Assembly (NCBI GenBank): GCA_028023455.1
Contig: JAQFVV010000112.1
Span: 1,984,001 to 2,048,000 of the forward strand
From: Epiperipatus broadwayi
Taxonomy: Eukaryota > Onychophora > Udeonychophora > Euonychophora > Peripatidae
DNA: 64,000 nucleotides
Direction: 5' to 3'
In this document: positions 1-13,503 of the stretch, in pieces
Numbering within the stretch: position 1 is the stretch's first letter
Layout of the letters: each line of letters opens with the position of its first letter
Made by a program: the position numbers and the translations under genes
Notes under the pieces: generated by a model
The model's input: the letters and a program-made list of their open reading frames with translations, nothing else
Told to the model about the DNA's origin: nothing
Databases searched by the model: none

Positions 1-119
1 TCTTCACAAATCTGATGACAATCAGTGACATTTTGGAAGACTAGGAAATTACAAATACATCTACATAAAATCTCTAATGAAATACAGATCCCTCTCCATA
101 ATCTATCCTTGAGCATTTG

Positions 120-200
120 CTTTCCAACTATCTATATGGGTTGACACACACACACATATATATATACATATATACGGGTTGACACACATATATATAAATG
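120..200. repeat. (CA)n/(TA)n microsatellite with duplicated GGGTTGACACAC
   Basis: CA and TA dinucleotide runs are interrupted by two copies of GGGTTGACACAC about 40 bp apart, suggesting a small tandem duplication containing the microsatellite. Confidence 0.6.
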
Positions 201-559
201 TAATTATTTTTTATTAAAATGAACCTTATTATGGTTTTTATAGATATAATGGACTACTGAGAATATTATGATTTCATTACTTCAATAATTTCACAATTTA
301 AAATAGTGCACATTAAAAAAAAATATTTTGAATATTAAAGATTTTCACAGCCAGATAAATTAAATGATTTTCAGTTGTAAGTTTATAAATAAATTGCAAC
401 TATAAATATATAATGTTTAGAATATATAAAATTATTTATAGACAAAGTAAATCCAAATACATTACTATAATCCACAAATCAGATTCCTAAAGAATCACTT
501 TAATAAACTTTTAAACAATGTCTAATCTTTCTCACTAATATCAATTCATTTACATCATA

Positions 560-700
560 TGATCACCATTTCCTATGTTTATGCAAGTTGTTAAAGCAGT
601 AGTAAAGCTCTCTATACAGTATGTCATCAAATACAAGCCAGAATTATCAATGGAAGCAAGAAGATTTGTGGTGATATTGGATGAATAAGTACTAGGGATT
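560..700. repeat. fragment of dispersed fold-back family B
   Basis: The stretch with CAGTAGTAAAGCTCTCTATA and the following ATCAATGGAAG matches, with divergence, the arm of the elements near 59.4 kb and 63.65 kb (CTCTCCATACAGTAGTGCCA). Only one arm is visible here. Family assignment is by eye. Confidence 0.4.
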
Positions 701-1822
701 TTAAGCACAAATCTTCATGCATTCATTGATTACTCTGGCTTGCACTGGGTTTGCTCCTACTTTATCAATTCATTTAGTTAGATAAAAAAAATGACTATTT
801 TTATTTGATTCCATCAAGTTCTTAAATGGGAAATGAACCAAACATCAATATAAAATGTGTGAAATTTTTATGTTAGTAACAGTTTTTGTAATTAGTAATC
901 AAGCTAAGAGTTTACAGTTTTATAGACATTAAAATTATATGAATTTCCACTTGGTTTGATATTTGAAACTTTAAACTGGTTTGATTAATCTTTACAATAA
1001 TTGCCAATATGAAAGTTTCACACTTTAGTAATACTGATGTTTAGTTTATTTGGCTTTTTAGAAATCAGATTTATGAATTATGTAACACATTCTGTCTTAA
1101 AGGTCTGTGAATAATTTTTTTTTAAATAAAATATAAAACCTTTTCACACATTACAAATTCGATCCTATAAATAAATGCATTCAGTTTTTCAAAAATTTGA
1201 TTTAATATAAAAAAAAATCCAAAATAATCTTTTTAATTAGTTTCGAAATAATTATGCAAAGGTTTGCCTTGTTTGAATGTTTTAATTTTTTTTTCTTTAT
1301 AAAAAACCAATAATTAGCTATATAAAATATAATTCAATACTCATTTGAAAAGTTATTAATAAAACAATATATACTTACGATTATTAAAAACTAATGTATT
1401 TATATTTGAAAAAATACTAAGGCCAAACCCGAAAAGCTATGAAGTGACTTCCATATGCAGCTTGTCAGCCTCCATTTTTGTGTACCCTGCAATTTCTTCC
1501 ATAAGCAATCTTTATTTTGCATGAAATCTTTTTTTCTTTAATTGATGTATTATTTCTATTTTCTAGTTTACTTTTTAACAGATGGCAGTTATGACTAAAA
1601 AACAGTTTATCTGTGATTTTTTTCTTAACTGTTGCATTTTGAAAAAATGAGTTTACTAATGATCCTTATGTCACATGTATATTTTAATCTAAAAATTGAG
1701 AAACATGTTCTTTTCTTTTTTTTTACTTAAATAAATTCAACAATTATTCTTTGTAAATTTAATAAAAATGATTAGAATAATAATTAAATACATATATATT
1801 TTCTATACTAAACTTAATGTAT

Positions 1823-2543
1823 AAGGGGCTTGAACACAGACTTTCAAACTTTCTATAGCTATTCAATCTATCTTATACAACTGATACACATTATCACATA
1901 TATGTGAAAAAGATAAATGATCTCCAATATAAATATATCATGCTGAACTAGCACTCATTAGTTGGTCCAGATCACCATCTCCTGTACATATATACAATCA
2001 GTGCTCAGTTTATATTAAGATACCAAATCTTCAAACTTTAATGGACAAGCTTCAATATTCTTCACTCTTCAGCCATCCATATAATTGAAAATCCAAAGAT
2101 GGAATACTCAAAACCCTTGCTGATGCCAATATTATTGTCATATCCATGTTATCCTTAAGTCAATCTGATCCTGCACATATTAAGGTCCTATGTGTGAAGG
2201 GGCAGAGTGACTTAATGTCAACATAGGTATGACAATAATATTGGCATCAGAAGGGGTTTGACCATTCCCATCTTTGGATTTTCAATGATATAGATAGCTG
2301 AACAATTGGAGAACTTGCTCATTAAAGTTTGAAGATATGCTATCTTAATATAAACTGAGCATTGATTGTATATATGTGTAGGAGGTGGTGATCTGGACCA
2401 ATTGATGAGCGCTGGTTCAGCATGAAATACATATATTGGAGATCATTTGTCTTTTATCACATGTATGTGATCATATATATTGGTTGGATAAGATGGATTG
2501 GATAGCTGTAGAAAGTTTGAAAGTAAAAGTTCAAGTCCCTTTG
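1823..2543. mobile_element. 720-bp fold-back (long inverted repeat) element, family A
   Basis: The left arm starts AAGGGGCTTGAACACAGACT and the right arm ends with its complement (AAAGTTCAAGTCCCTTT). The arms pair over nearly the whole length, meeting near 2183, with scattered mismatches. Internal landmarks recur in mirror image: ATCTCCAATAT/ATATTGGAGAT, TTGGTCCAGATCACCA/TGGTGATCTGGACCAA, and ATATTATTGTCATA/TATGACAATAATAT. No coding capacity. The outermost bases resemble a tRNA B-box (GTTCAAGTCCC), suggesting an origin from, or capture of, a tRNA-derived sequence. A half copy is at 21545. Fits a non-autonomous fold-back/MITE-like element; the mobilising enzyme is unknown. Confidence 0.75.
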
Positions 2544-3030
2544 AATAATATTTATATATTTTCTTTTTCTAAGTGTTGAAATTAATCATTTCAGATAGGG
2601 ATATGTAAAAATACACTATTATATTAATTTTTGTTAAAGTAATGTTAAGAATGCTCAAAACATTTTTATCACTTTTTTTCTATTTATCTATATATATATA
2701 CACACACCCATACAATAATAATATGCTAAAAATAAAATTCCTTTTTTTATCATCTATAACTTTTGCACACTTTCTATGCACTGCTTTTGTTTATTAAGGT
2801 TCATAAATATTTTATTTTTGTTTATTCTCACATAGCAGCTGCTCTATAATGACAATAATCATGTATGCATTCAAATTGTATTTTTGCACACAACAGTAAA
2901 TAAAATAGCTTTATTTTGGACATCATGGATAAAGTCATGACAAATGAGATTTTCATTTTGAATATATATTTTAGATAACGAGCAATAATTCGTAGAGTAA
3001 ATGGTAGTTTATTTATAACACTATTGTAAT

Positions 3031-3485
3031 AAAAAACAATATATATATAACTGCTGCTATAAATATATATATATATATTAATAATTATACATTAAAAGCC
3101 TTTTTTGCATATAATTTTATGCCATTATCAAATGCTAAACATCTATTTTAATCATTAAGCTTATTATTGCATATATAATACTAACTACTGTTTTATAATA
3201 GAAGTAAAAATAATAACAATAAATAAAATAAAACATGAATAAAACAAAATAAACTTATGATACAGTAATCTAACATTTATTAAATCTCTACAATCTGGAT
3301 TACTGTATCATAATTTAATTTTGCTTTATTCACATTTTACTTCATTTAGTGTTGTTATCTTTACTTCTATTATAAAACTATAGCTAGTACTTTATATGCA
3401 ATAAAAGACTTATTGATTAAAATATACTGTATAATTATTAATATATATATACTTATAGTAGCTGTGTTATATATTTCGTTTTTAG
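3031..3485. mobile_element. fold-back element of about 455 bp, AT-rich
   Basis: The palindrome is centred near 3284, where CTTATGATACAGTAATC (3254) faces GATTACTGTATCATAA (3298). The arms continue outward through TAATAATTATACA.../...TGTATAATTATTAAT and ACTGCTGCTAT/ATAGTAGCTGT. No ORF of interest. Its sequence differs from the other fold-backs here, so it is its own family or a decayed one. Confidence 0.65.
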
Positions 3486-3499
3486 AATTTATATACAAA

Positions 3500-5500
3500 A
3501 AAATATATATATATATAGCATAATGGACTTTATTTGTTTCCATTTTTGATAATTTATATTGTTAGTAAATAAAAATTATTTATATATATTAAATTTTATA
3601 AAAACAAAAACATGAAATGTTATATCATTTACCATTCAAATTGTAGCAGAACAGAATATTTTTAATCTGTTGTGGATGATAACAGTGAACTTTTCTATAT
3701 AAATTTTACTATAATTTAAATATCTGTAAATGCAATAAAATATTCATTATATAAATATTTGTACCCCTTAATTTCAATCTTTCCACTGGAATGAAGAAAT
3801 GTACAATTCTACCTGCAATGAAAAATTCTAACTTATATATTTTTTATTTTATTGTTATAACAGTTAGGATGACCATCTCTCCATATTTAATCTTGACTTT
3901 TTCCCCAAAACAAAATTTTGAGTGTTCAACATCTTTCTACATGACTAGTTTTTCTTTTCTTTGCATGTATATATCATGTTTTTTAATATATAAAAAACAA
4001 AAATAAAAATGCTACTTTAAAAATCAAAATTTTGAACTTCTATATTTTGCCATATTTCAAAGGTATTCGTAAATCTTTCTGTCCTACATTTTAATATTTA
4101 TATTTTTACAATTTTCATGAAATTATAATACAAATAAAAAGATAATATTATTTATGTACAAATTATTTGTTTTTCAGCATTTTTTAAAAAAAAATATGAT
4201 TATTAATGTTAATGCAATTTGCATCAATTTTTTTTTTAAATTAAGAATATCATAAATAATATTTTAAAAAAAATGTATTTATACTTAAAATGAAAGGCTT
4301 GCATTTTTTGTATAGTTTTAATTTTTCAAAATATTTATTTAAAAATATGTGAATTTTTTAAAGTTCTTATTAAGAATTGTTTGGTCTACATATATAGTTT
4401 TCAAGGGAAAGATGGTCAGCCTATTAACAAGATATGAACAATATTAAAACAAAACATAAATATATGGTTCAGGTGAAAATTGGAACTCGTAAATCCACAC
4501 TAAGATATTGTAAAATCTTACATATCTCTTTCTATATAACATATATCTATTAACAAGGTGAATCAACAAATCTGAAAGGTAAGTCAAAGGACAGAATCAA
4601 TTAATAATATAAAAGATTCACATAAAAAACAACAACAACAAAAAAATACATGCAGTTTTTATAATAAAAAAAAATTAAGACAAGCAGGAATTAAAGATGG
4701 CTACCAGATAAAATATTTTTATGCAAAACAAATATAATATTTAAATAAAAACTATGAACACATGTATATTTAAAAAAAGAACTATTAACTTGATATAAAA
4801 TTTTAATACAAATGTACAGTATATATGAATAGACTAGTGTTTATCTAACATTAATGTCAACATGAAACCAATAATATAAAATCCATTCAAGCCTATTTTC
4901 ATACTTAGTTTTGAAATACTTATTTATGTATTTATATATCAATAAATGGCACATACTTAAATACACATAGTGTGAATGTATTTATGTATATGCAATTTAA
5001 TGGCTAAATTCCACTCATACACTCATAAAAAAAAAAGGGCATCATATAATAAATACACCATAAAATTTTCTACATGTTTTGATTCGACCTAAGTTTGTTC
5101 AGCAAAAACTCCCCCAATGACAATCACTTATTCATATTGTACTAAAATTTTCTGCTGCTTTCATAACTTAGCTTTGTCTTGTGTGTGGAAATGGAATTAA
5201 ATAGTACATTATATTAAACCATATATTCCAATATAAACTGTGGGTTGAATTTTCATGTTTCTTTTACTTATTGACCTATTAATGAAGACTTATTTTTATT
5301 TTTCAAATACAATACTATAAATTATTTTATAAAACAAAATTGTGAAATATTTTTTTTAGGCTTATTTAAAAATAATTATAAAATAGGAAAAGAAACTATA
5401 AGCAGATTAAAATATATTTAATGAGAAATAAGAAAAAGTATTATAAAGTCAATAATTACAGGAGAGTTTTTTGAAACAGATATAGAGCCAAGAGTTTATG
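3500..5500. other. AT-rich 3' flank without recognised genes
   Basis: Long A/T tracts and short open frames only. The frame at 3791-4006 encodes a low-complexity hydrophobic peptide without splice context and is not supported as a gene. Confidence 0.6.
5295..5300 (-). other. possible polyadenylation signal
   Basis: AATAAA on the minus strand lies about 225 bp past the stop codon at 5524. It would suit the 3' end of the kinase mRNA, but such hexamers are frequent by chance in sequence this AT-rich. Confidence 0.22.
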
Positions 5501-5523
5501 GAAAAAGAAATTGAAATATATAA

Positions 5524-5645
5524 TTAACTGATAGGTGTAATATGTGTAGGTTTAATTATTATCACCCTTTGGGGTGGGCTCTCCGGCTCCAATCTGTAAC
5601 GAAATTCAACCCTGCTTGTCGTCACTGTTCGAGTCACAATAGACA
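5524..5645 (-). CDS. DYRK-family kinase, last coding exon with stop
   Basis: Seen: an acceptor with a T-rich tract (CATTTTTTTAG) precedes 122 bp encoding 39 full codons and TAA. The peptide begins VSIVTRTVTTSRVEFRYRLE (first codon split with the previous exon) and ends in a hydrophobic, Pro-containing stretch. The block contains several CpG dinucleotides and a higher GC content than its flanks, as expected of an exon here. The phase is exactly what the 9760 donor requires. I recognise no domain in it. Exon status rests on splice signals, frame, phase and composition rather than on homology, so assignment to the kinase is an inference. Confidence 0.6.
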
Positions 5646-5814
5646 CTAAAAAAATGAAATAATACAAAATAAATTTTTAAAAGTTATTTACAAATTCCAG
5701 AAACATAATACTATATAATAATACTACATATAGAAAGGGTGAGTAAAATTATTATACGCCCAAAGTGACAGAGAAAAACTAAATAGAAATATTTATTTAC
5801 ATATCTACTTGATT

Positions 5815-6681
5815 ACTTTTGTAATTAACTGCCTAAAATGTTTCTAACACAGGCTAAGGAAAAGCTTTATTCCCTATCTTTGTTTTACTGACAGTAGCTG
5901 AGTGCACTTTCAGCCAGAGAAACCAGACTTATAGCACTCATAATGTGGAAGATATGTTATGGCATTTGATACAATTTTCTTTTTATTAATAGCATCAGTA
6001 AACCACACTTCCATTACTTTTTGTTTTTTGCCAACTTTCTCCATGCAAACAATTTTAATGTTTATTGAATCAAAACTGTAGCCAAATTTTGCTCACGCTT
6101 CCAAAAAACAGATTTATACTCCAAGTTGATTTTAGCTCAATCTAAGGTGTTTGATCAGGATTTTTTTGATCTTTGATACTGGGTTAAAATCGAGTGCAGT
6201 AATGCTACTTGCACATATATATATTGTGGTGAATCTAGGACAAACATCACTACTAGAGTCTCCCAACATAAATACTTATATATGTGAGCTAAAAAGAACC
6301 CAGAATATAAATCTACTTTTTGGGAGTATGAGCAAAAATTTGGCCACAATTTTGATCCAATAAACGTTAAAATTGTTTGCATGAAATGAGATGACAAAAA
6401 ATGAAAAATAATGGCATAGTTTATTGCAAATAGCAGCCATATCATTAATAATAATAAAAAATTGCATCCAACTCTCAAACAAATGAAATATTTAGACAAC
6501 TAATTTAAATAATTACAGTTTACCTATAAATACCGCAGCATATTTACCACATGAATCTGGCTTCTCTGACCAATAGTGCATTCAGTTAGTGTTACTAAAA
6601 TAAAGATATGGAATAAACCTTTTCCTTAGCCATCCCTTAGCCAATGTTAGAAACATTTTAGGCAATTAATTACAAAAAAGA
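5815..6681. mobile_element. 870-bp fold-back element
   Basis: The left end (TTTTGTAATTAACTGCCTAA, then AAATGTTTCTAACA and GGCTAAGGAAAAG) is mirrored at the right end (CTTTTCCTTAGCC, TGTTAGAAACATTT, TAGGCAATTAATTACAAAA). Internal arms pair too, for example CCAAATTTTGCTCA with TGAGCAAAAATTTGG. The centre is near 6245 and includes ACATATATATATTGTGGTG. Open frames at 6151-6499 lie in the arms and are by-products of the palindrome. It sits in the last intron of the kinase gene. Confidence 0.75.
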
Positions 6682-6841
6682 TAAACAAAAGGATACTTTT
6701 GATAAATCTGAAATTAAAAGCTATAAAGTTTAAGTTATAGATACATCCAAAGACAATGTTTTTCTGAGATATCACTGCAAATAATAATATATTGCATAAT
6801 CTAAAATGTACATTATATTATATTAAAGAGCTATAACAAAT

Positions 6842-6990
6842 AATAATATATGTGATGCGATGCACTGTTACTTCTCCTTAAATGGAGTCAGGAATCTCTT
6901 GGCAACTATGCCCAGAGAAACCTGTTAGCCACTTTATCTTCCTTTTCCATTCCCCACCCTAAGTTTTCCCAGAAACAATGTGCCCTTTAT
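6842..6990 (-). mobile_element. 3' end of a LINE, same family as 48.9-49.7 kb
   Basis: GTGATGCGATGCA, CAACTATGCCCA, AAACCTGTTAGCCACTTT and CATTCCCCAC appear in the same order and spacing as at 48893-49000, where they form the end of a minus-strand LINE. Only the 3' untranslated end is present, as in a 5'-truncated insertion. Confidence 0.6.
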
Positions 6991-8049
6991 TGAGTTCTAT
7001 ATGAAATAATATATTTATTTGTTACTATATATAACAACCAACATCTGAATTGTAAATTACAAGAATACAAAACTCATAAGATAGTTTTAAATAAACCCCC
7101 TTAGAGTTCTATTCTCTAATTTAATATTTCACTGTTCAATGCTCTGATATACTGTTTAAATTAAATAAATAAATGTCTGTCACAATTGTCTTTTAAAACA
7201 GAAGCATGCTACATGTGTCTTTCTTTTTATACAGTCTAGAAGAAAAAAAACACCACGGCTACTGTATCCCAAAAATGCAAATAAATAATAAATAAAAATG
7301 GGATAAAGATTTGATAACTTATAATTTTTTTAAAATTATATAATAAAAATATACACAATCAATCTACACACTGTTAAAATATTTGGAGTATTAAAAAGAA
7401 GTGAAATGAACAAGTAAACCAGGAAAACAAAACTTTTAAAACGGGAGAAACAAATAAAATCAAGAGAGCAAAGCTTTTAAGAGGAGAAAAAAGTAACAGA
7501 AATTAAAAATGAATTCATATTATACTTGAAGCAAAATTTTAAATCTTAAAGTCAATAAGCATTTGTACAGTTTTAAATTTTAATAACTTAAGATGTAGCA
7601 ATAATAAAAATTTACAGTAAATAATTTGACAATTATTTAAAAGTTCTAAAACAGGGCAAATTCAGCATTTCAGTCACTGAGTGACATATATTATTCAAGC
7701 TGTCATTTGAACACCATATACTAGCATAAGCTGCTATTCAAATTGCATTTGCAAATTTCAACCTGACATTTTAACAAAAAAAATAGTTTGACATGATTTC
7801 ACAAAGATCATTGGGCTGTCTAATGATAAGCCATCTGATAAATTCACAACCCTAACAAATGTATTAATATTTATTATTGAATGCTATTTATTATAGGCTT
7901 ATAATATTTATACATTTTGTAAGTTATTAAAATTATAAATGGAAATATAGGACAATTAGTGATGAATCTTTCAAAATGGCTTAAAATAATAATTATTTAG
8001 AAATAGCTGGATGTTTATTTATATATTAAAGAATATCTGCAAGCAAATG

Positions 8050-8125
8050 AACTTATGGTATATGGTTAACACAATTGTCTGCTATATTAATGAACAAGAG
8101 TTCAAGTCTGTTCTTAGGAGAGTTA
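8050..8125 (+). mobile_element. decayed tRNA-derived SINE
   Basis: A weak A-box-like stretch (TATGGTTAACACAATTG) is followed by a B-box-like GAGTTCAAGTCTG at roughly tRNA spacing. No clear target duplication. Confidence 0.4.
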
Positions 8126-9759
8126 AATTAATTTTTTTTCAGGTTTATTCACAGCTTTTAAAATAATTAACCCAATTAATCATCCAATAATACAAGACTG
8201 GAGACAGTATAATTGTTAACATGATGAAGTTTTCATTACTGATGGGAAAATATCATATTCTTATGAACCCTGAGCTTGTGATTCACCTTAATTCCAATCT
8301 TTAATAATAAAATAATCAGGTTTCATATATATATATAGCCTTTGCTGTATTTATAGGCTAATTATTAGGGAATGTAAATCAACTTTATATAATGTAATCC
8401 CTTATTGATGTGTGAAACTAAAAATAAAATCATCGCATGGGAAGTGATGTAGATATTTAAACACAGATGTGACAGGTTGTTTTCAATCCAAATAACTCTT
8501 AGACTGTTGCTAAACTACATTGAACAATTTTTACAATTAAGTGTTGTTGTCAAAATCTATTGAAGAATATATGCAGTTATGTATATATAGATGGAAGTGA
8601 AATTAAAAATTAGAAGCAACAACAGAAACCAGCACTTTTATTATTTTTATTCATCATTTGTTCAAAAAATATAGTAGGTTATCAAACAACCTTTTGAACT
8701 CTTATCAAAATAGGTCGAAAAAGATATTACCAACCAGTTTTTTCAACTGTAAAATTGACAATTTGAGTGATTTTCTGTCATTAACTCTGGCTAAGAATAA
8801 GACATTATCTACTGACGAATATTGAATGTTTTGGTGATTGGATGAACAGAAATTCTCAAATTTTACCCGGCCTATATTCAAACCCATACCAAAAGCATGA
8901 ATCTGTAATTATTAAACCAATAAGTGCATTTATACGCATATATTTTTGTATATAAAAGCGTTATCAAGGAATATAGACCAGTAGGTTGATGTTTCTAAGA
9001 AATAATTACTCATCTGGATGTGGTGTTTTACATATTTCACTATTATTTGGAATGCTGTTTGACAGTTTGTTAAAAATGTGTGTGGGGCGGGGGGGGGGTA
9101 TGAAATGAAAAGTAGATTTTTTTTGAAGGCACTGCTTACACGTCTCAATGATCATTTTTGTGTGTGTATATATATAAATAGTTTGTTCAGAGTAAGTTTA
9201 CATAGGCATAGTCGTTTTTTTTTTTTTTTACATAAATATATTATGCAACAAATGATTATGTTTTAGTTTGATTTAATCTTTTTGATAAAGGATGCAATAC
9301 AAAATATAGAAAAAATGAGTATTTGTTAGTCTCACTTTGATGTAAATAATTTTTATTAGAATGTGATCTTTGATGAGAACTAAATTCATGCGCCTAATCA
9401 GAAATTTCATATCAAAATTCAGTCTTCATTTACTCATTTAAATATTAGACTAAACAAAATTTTTTTTTTTCAATTATTAATAAAAATAGACTATTAAATG
9501 ATAATACAAATAACTTTTAATAAAAAAATTGAAATGTTCATAAATCAAGTATTCACTTTGTAACATCTATATTTGGGAAATTTTATATTAAAAAATACCT
9601 TGGTAGCCATATTTAATTTATACATAGTTATTAAAAACAAAAAATGAATATATACATATTTTAAAAAAAATATTGGTTATTTCTTATTTAATTTGGGGAG
9701 ATATTTACAAAACTTCTTTTTCATGTCTAGTCAGTAACAAACAAGTCGCCGAAACCCAC

Positions 9760-9870
9760 CTGGTGGTTTCTTTTCAAAGTAGTGATGAGAAGTAGGAGCA
9801 CCGATTGGTTGAGGTCGGTCATGTGCTTTACCAGATTTCTGAAGTTGATTTCTTTTTTCTGCATATGAAG
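9760..9870 (-). CDS. DYRK-family kinase, C-terminal tail exon
   Basis: Seen: a pyrimidine-rich acceptor (TTTTTTTATTCCAG) and a donor (CCAG|GTGGGT) border 111 bp that are open throughout and stand out in base composition from the AT-rich surroundings. It encodes a basic, Pro/His/Gln-rich tail beginning SYAEKRNQLQKSGKAHDRPQ and ending HHYFEKKPP. Start phase matches the exon ending at 43341, about 33.5 kb away, and end phase matches the acceptor at 5645. If the donor were not used, reading would stop within about 10 codons (at TGTTAC TGA). No catalytic motif is expected in this tail and no domain is recognised. Further exons of the same phase could be skipped or missed in the long intron. Confidence 0.66.
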
Positions 9871-12800
9871 CTGGAATAAAAAAATGGCGCGATTTTAAAT
9901 ATTTATAAAATAATTATAAATAAAAATTTAAAAAATATAATTACATGGAAATAGCTTTATATTTATATACATACGCACACCATATATATTGCTACAGTAT
10001 CTACCCGCTATGCCCACGACTTAGGTTTCCAATTCAAGAAATATAAAAGGCTAATTTTTTTCTGGTTCCACTCGGACAGGTTTTTTTTCCCCAGATAGTT
10101 GACCCATAGCTATTCTTAGTTTAAAATATGGTATTGAAACTTGTCATTGCTATTATTTTTCTACTACGCCTTAATACATAAAATTACAATTGTTAGTCCT
10201 TTTTATCTACCATATTCAAGATCTACAGATCAGTTGTGGGTGAAATTTTTCACGTGATTAAAGATTTTTAAACAAATTTTATAGATATATTTTTCAGGCA
10301 ATCAATTTATTATTGATCAGTAAATAGATTTCATATAATGAAGGTTGATGCTGTGATTAAAAAAGGTAATATAGTGCTGCTTTCACAAGCTGTTAAATAT
10401 CATACATCATTTGGGTAAAGAAGTAATTTGTTTTCATCTTTTTTGACATGTTACTTTTATTCATTTTAAACAATTATTACTGTTTTATTTTGTATGAAGT
10501 GTTGATTCAAGATGTGTAAAGTTTCCATCAAGCACTTTTTTCAAAAGTTTCTTCAGCCAGAAATTGAGGAATCTTAATTTTGTAGACTATTGTTATCATA
10601 TTCTACATAAAGTTTATATCAAATAATAATGAGAATTATTAAAGTCAAACTATACAAATTAAAATTGTGCATTCACACAGACAAACTTAAAACCAAACCA
10701 ATTTCTATATTAATATGTCTAAGCATAATTTTTCTTAAGATTTGGAATATGTTGTTTAAAGATGTCAGATTAACTAGAGTGCTCATTTGACTTTTTTATA
10801 TACCATATAATCTGAGTGGGAAAGATAATTTATGTAAATATTGAGATATTTGAAATATTCAAAATATATTCAGCAATCAGTAAAGAAAAAGATGTTTTGT
10901 GGAAATAATTTTTTTTTTTCATATGTAAGAGACATCTGATAAATTCTATCAAAAATTACACAATCTTGTTTTAAATATCATAATTCCAAACTTATACTGA
11001 GCAAAAAATTAAAACATTTTGCTTCTTACACAATATAAATGTTTTGCATAGCTGGAATTAATACACACACGTACCATAGGGTTTTATAATAAAATAAATA
11101 AATCAAGAATTCTAACTATTATGAATAAACATTATAAATTAAGATCTCTAACATCCTATTCTAATAAACTAGTTACAAATCATTAGACAGATGCAAGACC
11201 ACATTTCTTAATAACTAAATCAAGCCCACACTTTAGTTCTCTTAATTCAACATCCTTACTAAGTTAAAATATTACATACCTATATGAAAATAACAAACTT
11301 AATCAAACTGTTAATCATTGAGACACAACATATTTCATAAAAAAAAAAATTGTTAGACTAACCAAAATTCATTACTTTGGAATAATGTTATGTGAAATTG
11401 ATATAAGACTAGCAGGTACTATTTTAGTAGAAACTCTAGGATAATTTTTGACACTGGGGTGAGCCATTGAACTATTGCTATTAAATTATTATGTGTGAAT
11501 TGCCACTTACACCATATGCATATTTAATATACTTTAAAATAAATATAACTTATTGTTGGTTAGCTTGTGCTTGATAAAACTATCATAACAACACAATTCA
11601 AACATTGATGTACCTATGAGCCTTAAATTAGCTATCACTACCTGAAGAAATACATTTCCTCAAATAAGCATATCTTGTCATCACAAATCTAAAACAAATG
11701 CAACATCACCTACTGTGGTGGAATTAGCATTAAGTCATCATGAATGATAGGCAAACAATATAAAGATACTAGGTTCCTCAGAGCTGGAAAAGAATATGGT
11801 GGCTTCCAAAAATACCTAACTTCGAGGCAGAAACAAAGATGTCTGGAATTCATCTACAGTACATCTGAAAACAGCAACACCCACCAGAAAAACACAATCC
11901 TCTCATGGGATTTCCAATGCTTATAAATGTGATCATCATCTCTGAAAAATACAATAAAATACCCTCTTTTTGAGGACAAGCACTATCAAATCATGGAAAT
12001 ACAATACAATAAGGATGGAGGATATTCTCTACTCCATAAGGCATATTCAAAAATTATAAACTAAGCCTAACTCTTGAGGCTAACAAATTCTAACTAATAG
12101 CAAGATATATACTTCACTTAAACTAACTAAGTTATTTCCAAGAAATTTATAAAATACAAAACGTATATCCAATGTTCTAACCAACAAAGCAAACTATGTG
12201 TCAAATGACTACTGTAGAAAATACTTTAAACTTAAATGCATATAAAATTCTAGGCAAGGCACAATGCACACATAACAAAATATTAAATGCTAAAATATAG
12301 TGACTAATGGACTTTTAAAATTGTAAATTAAATGCAAGAATATTTACTTTTCAATGAATATAAAATAATTGTAATTATTATTAATATAACATTCATAAAA
12401 CAAATAAATGGATATTCTCTGATAAACTTCTTTAGTAAATTTAAAATACAAATTGAGTAAAACATCCCATTTATATGAAAATAAGACTCTGATATTTAAA
12501 TCTCTATAATAAAATTATTAAATAGAAACTAGCTAGTGTAATGCTTGATAAATAAACTAAATCTACTTAAGAATGGCAAGAAACATTTGCTCATTCAAAT
12601 AAACCTATTTCGTTTTAAAATTATAACCCTAGTTTACCTGTATATTTATGCCAAAAAGTGTTACATAAAAATTTAATAGCATAAATATTTTTATGGTTTC
12701 TTTTTTTTAAAAACCAATAAAGCAGACCATAAAAAAAAATAATAATACATTAATTCAAGTTCATATTTCGGTTCCATGATGATTTTTCCATTTCATAATG

Positions 12801-13405
12801 TGTAGACAATTTATCCAGGTTAAGATATCTATTTGAATTCGAAGCTTCAACTAATACATTTGTACACATGGCAATCATTTCCAAACGAAAATGTTCAATA
12901 GTTCATTAATAATATTTTTTTAAAACAATTTAAAAAAAAAAATTTTAAATAATAAGATTAAGTGTAAGTATAATAAGCCGGCATTGAAAAAAATAAATTC
13001 TTCAGCTCACTTTATATTTATAATCCTAGGTTCAAACGCGAAATAATTATAATCTATATTTTTAGTTAACTTTCACTGTTCTTCCTTAGATAAATGCATT
13101 TTTTAAAATAGAGCTCTTTGTTTTAAACGTTTCTTAATATTTAAAAATGTATTTCTTTTTTAAACAAATTTCCTTTTATTTATTAAACATAAGAGTAGAT
13201 TTTTTTTATAATTAAGACATTCCTCCGTTTATGAGCAAAGATCAACGGTCATAAAGTTACTTATAAGTACTGGCAACTATAACCAAACATTATGCATTTG
13301 ATAGAGAGAAGTTCATTAGTAATATTTTTTTAAATTCTTTTAAAGTTTTGCTTTCAAACAAATTCCTTTCATACTACTGGCATAAACAAGAATTAGTATT
13401 TTAAA

Positions 13406-13503
13406 CTACATATTGTCCACAGAAACATTATTCTGTTAAGAGCATATTTAAATGCTACATATTGTCCACAGAAACATTATTCTGTTAAAAGCATATTTAA
13501 ATG
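13406..13503. repeat. 49-bp tandem duplication
   Basis: Two head-to-tail units beginning CTACATATTGTCCACAGAAA differ by about one base, so the duplication is recent. Confidence 0.85.

Noticed and set aside
3791-4006. 71-codon frame with hydrophobic stretch
   Set aside because: Low-complexity Phe/Tyr/Ile/Ser-rich translation of AT-rich DNA, no splice or homology support.
6151-6499. Overlapping frames on both strands
   Set aside because: They lie in the arms of the 5815-6681 fold-back; the frames mirror each other because of the palindrome.
9080-9098. G-run as possible G-quadruplex
   Set aside because: A single homopolymer run, as also at 26714, 31955 and (as C) 57852; ordinary microsatellite variation.
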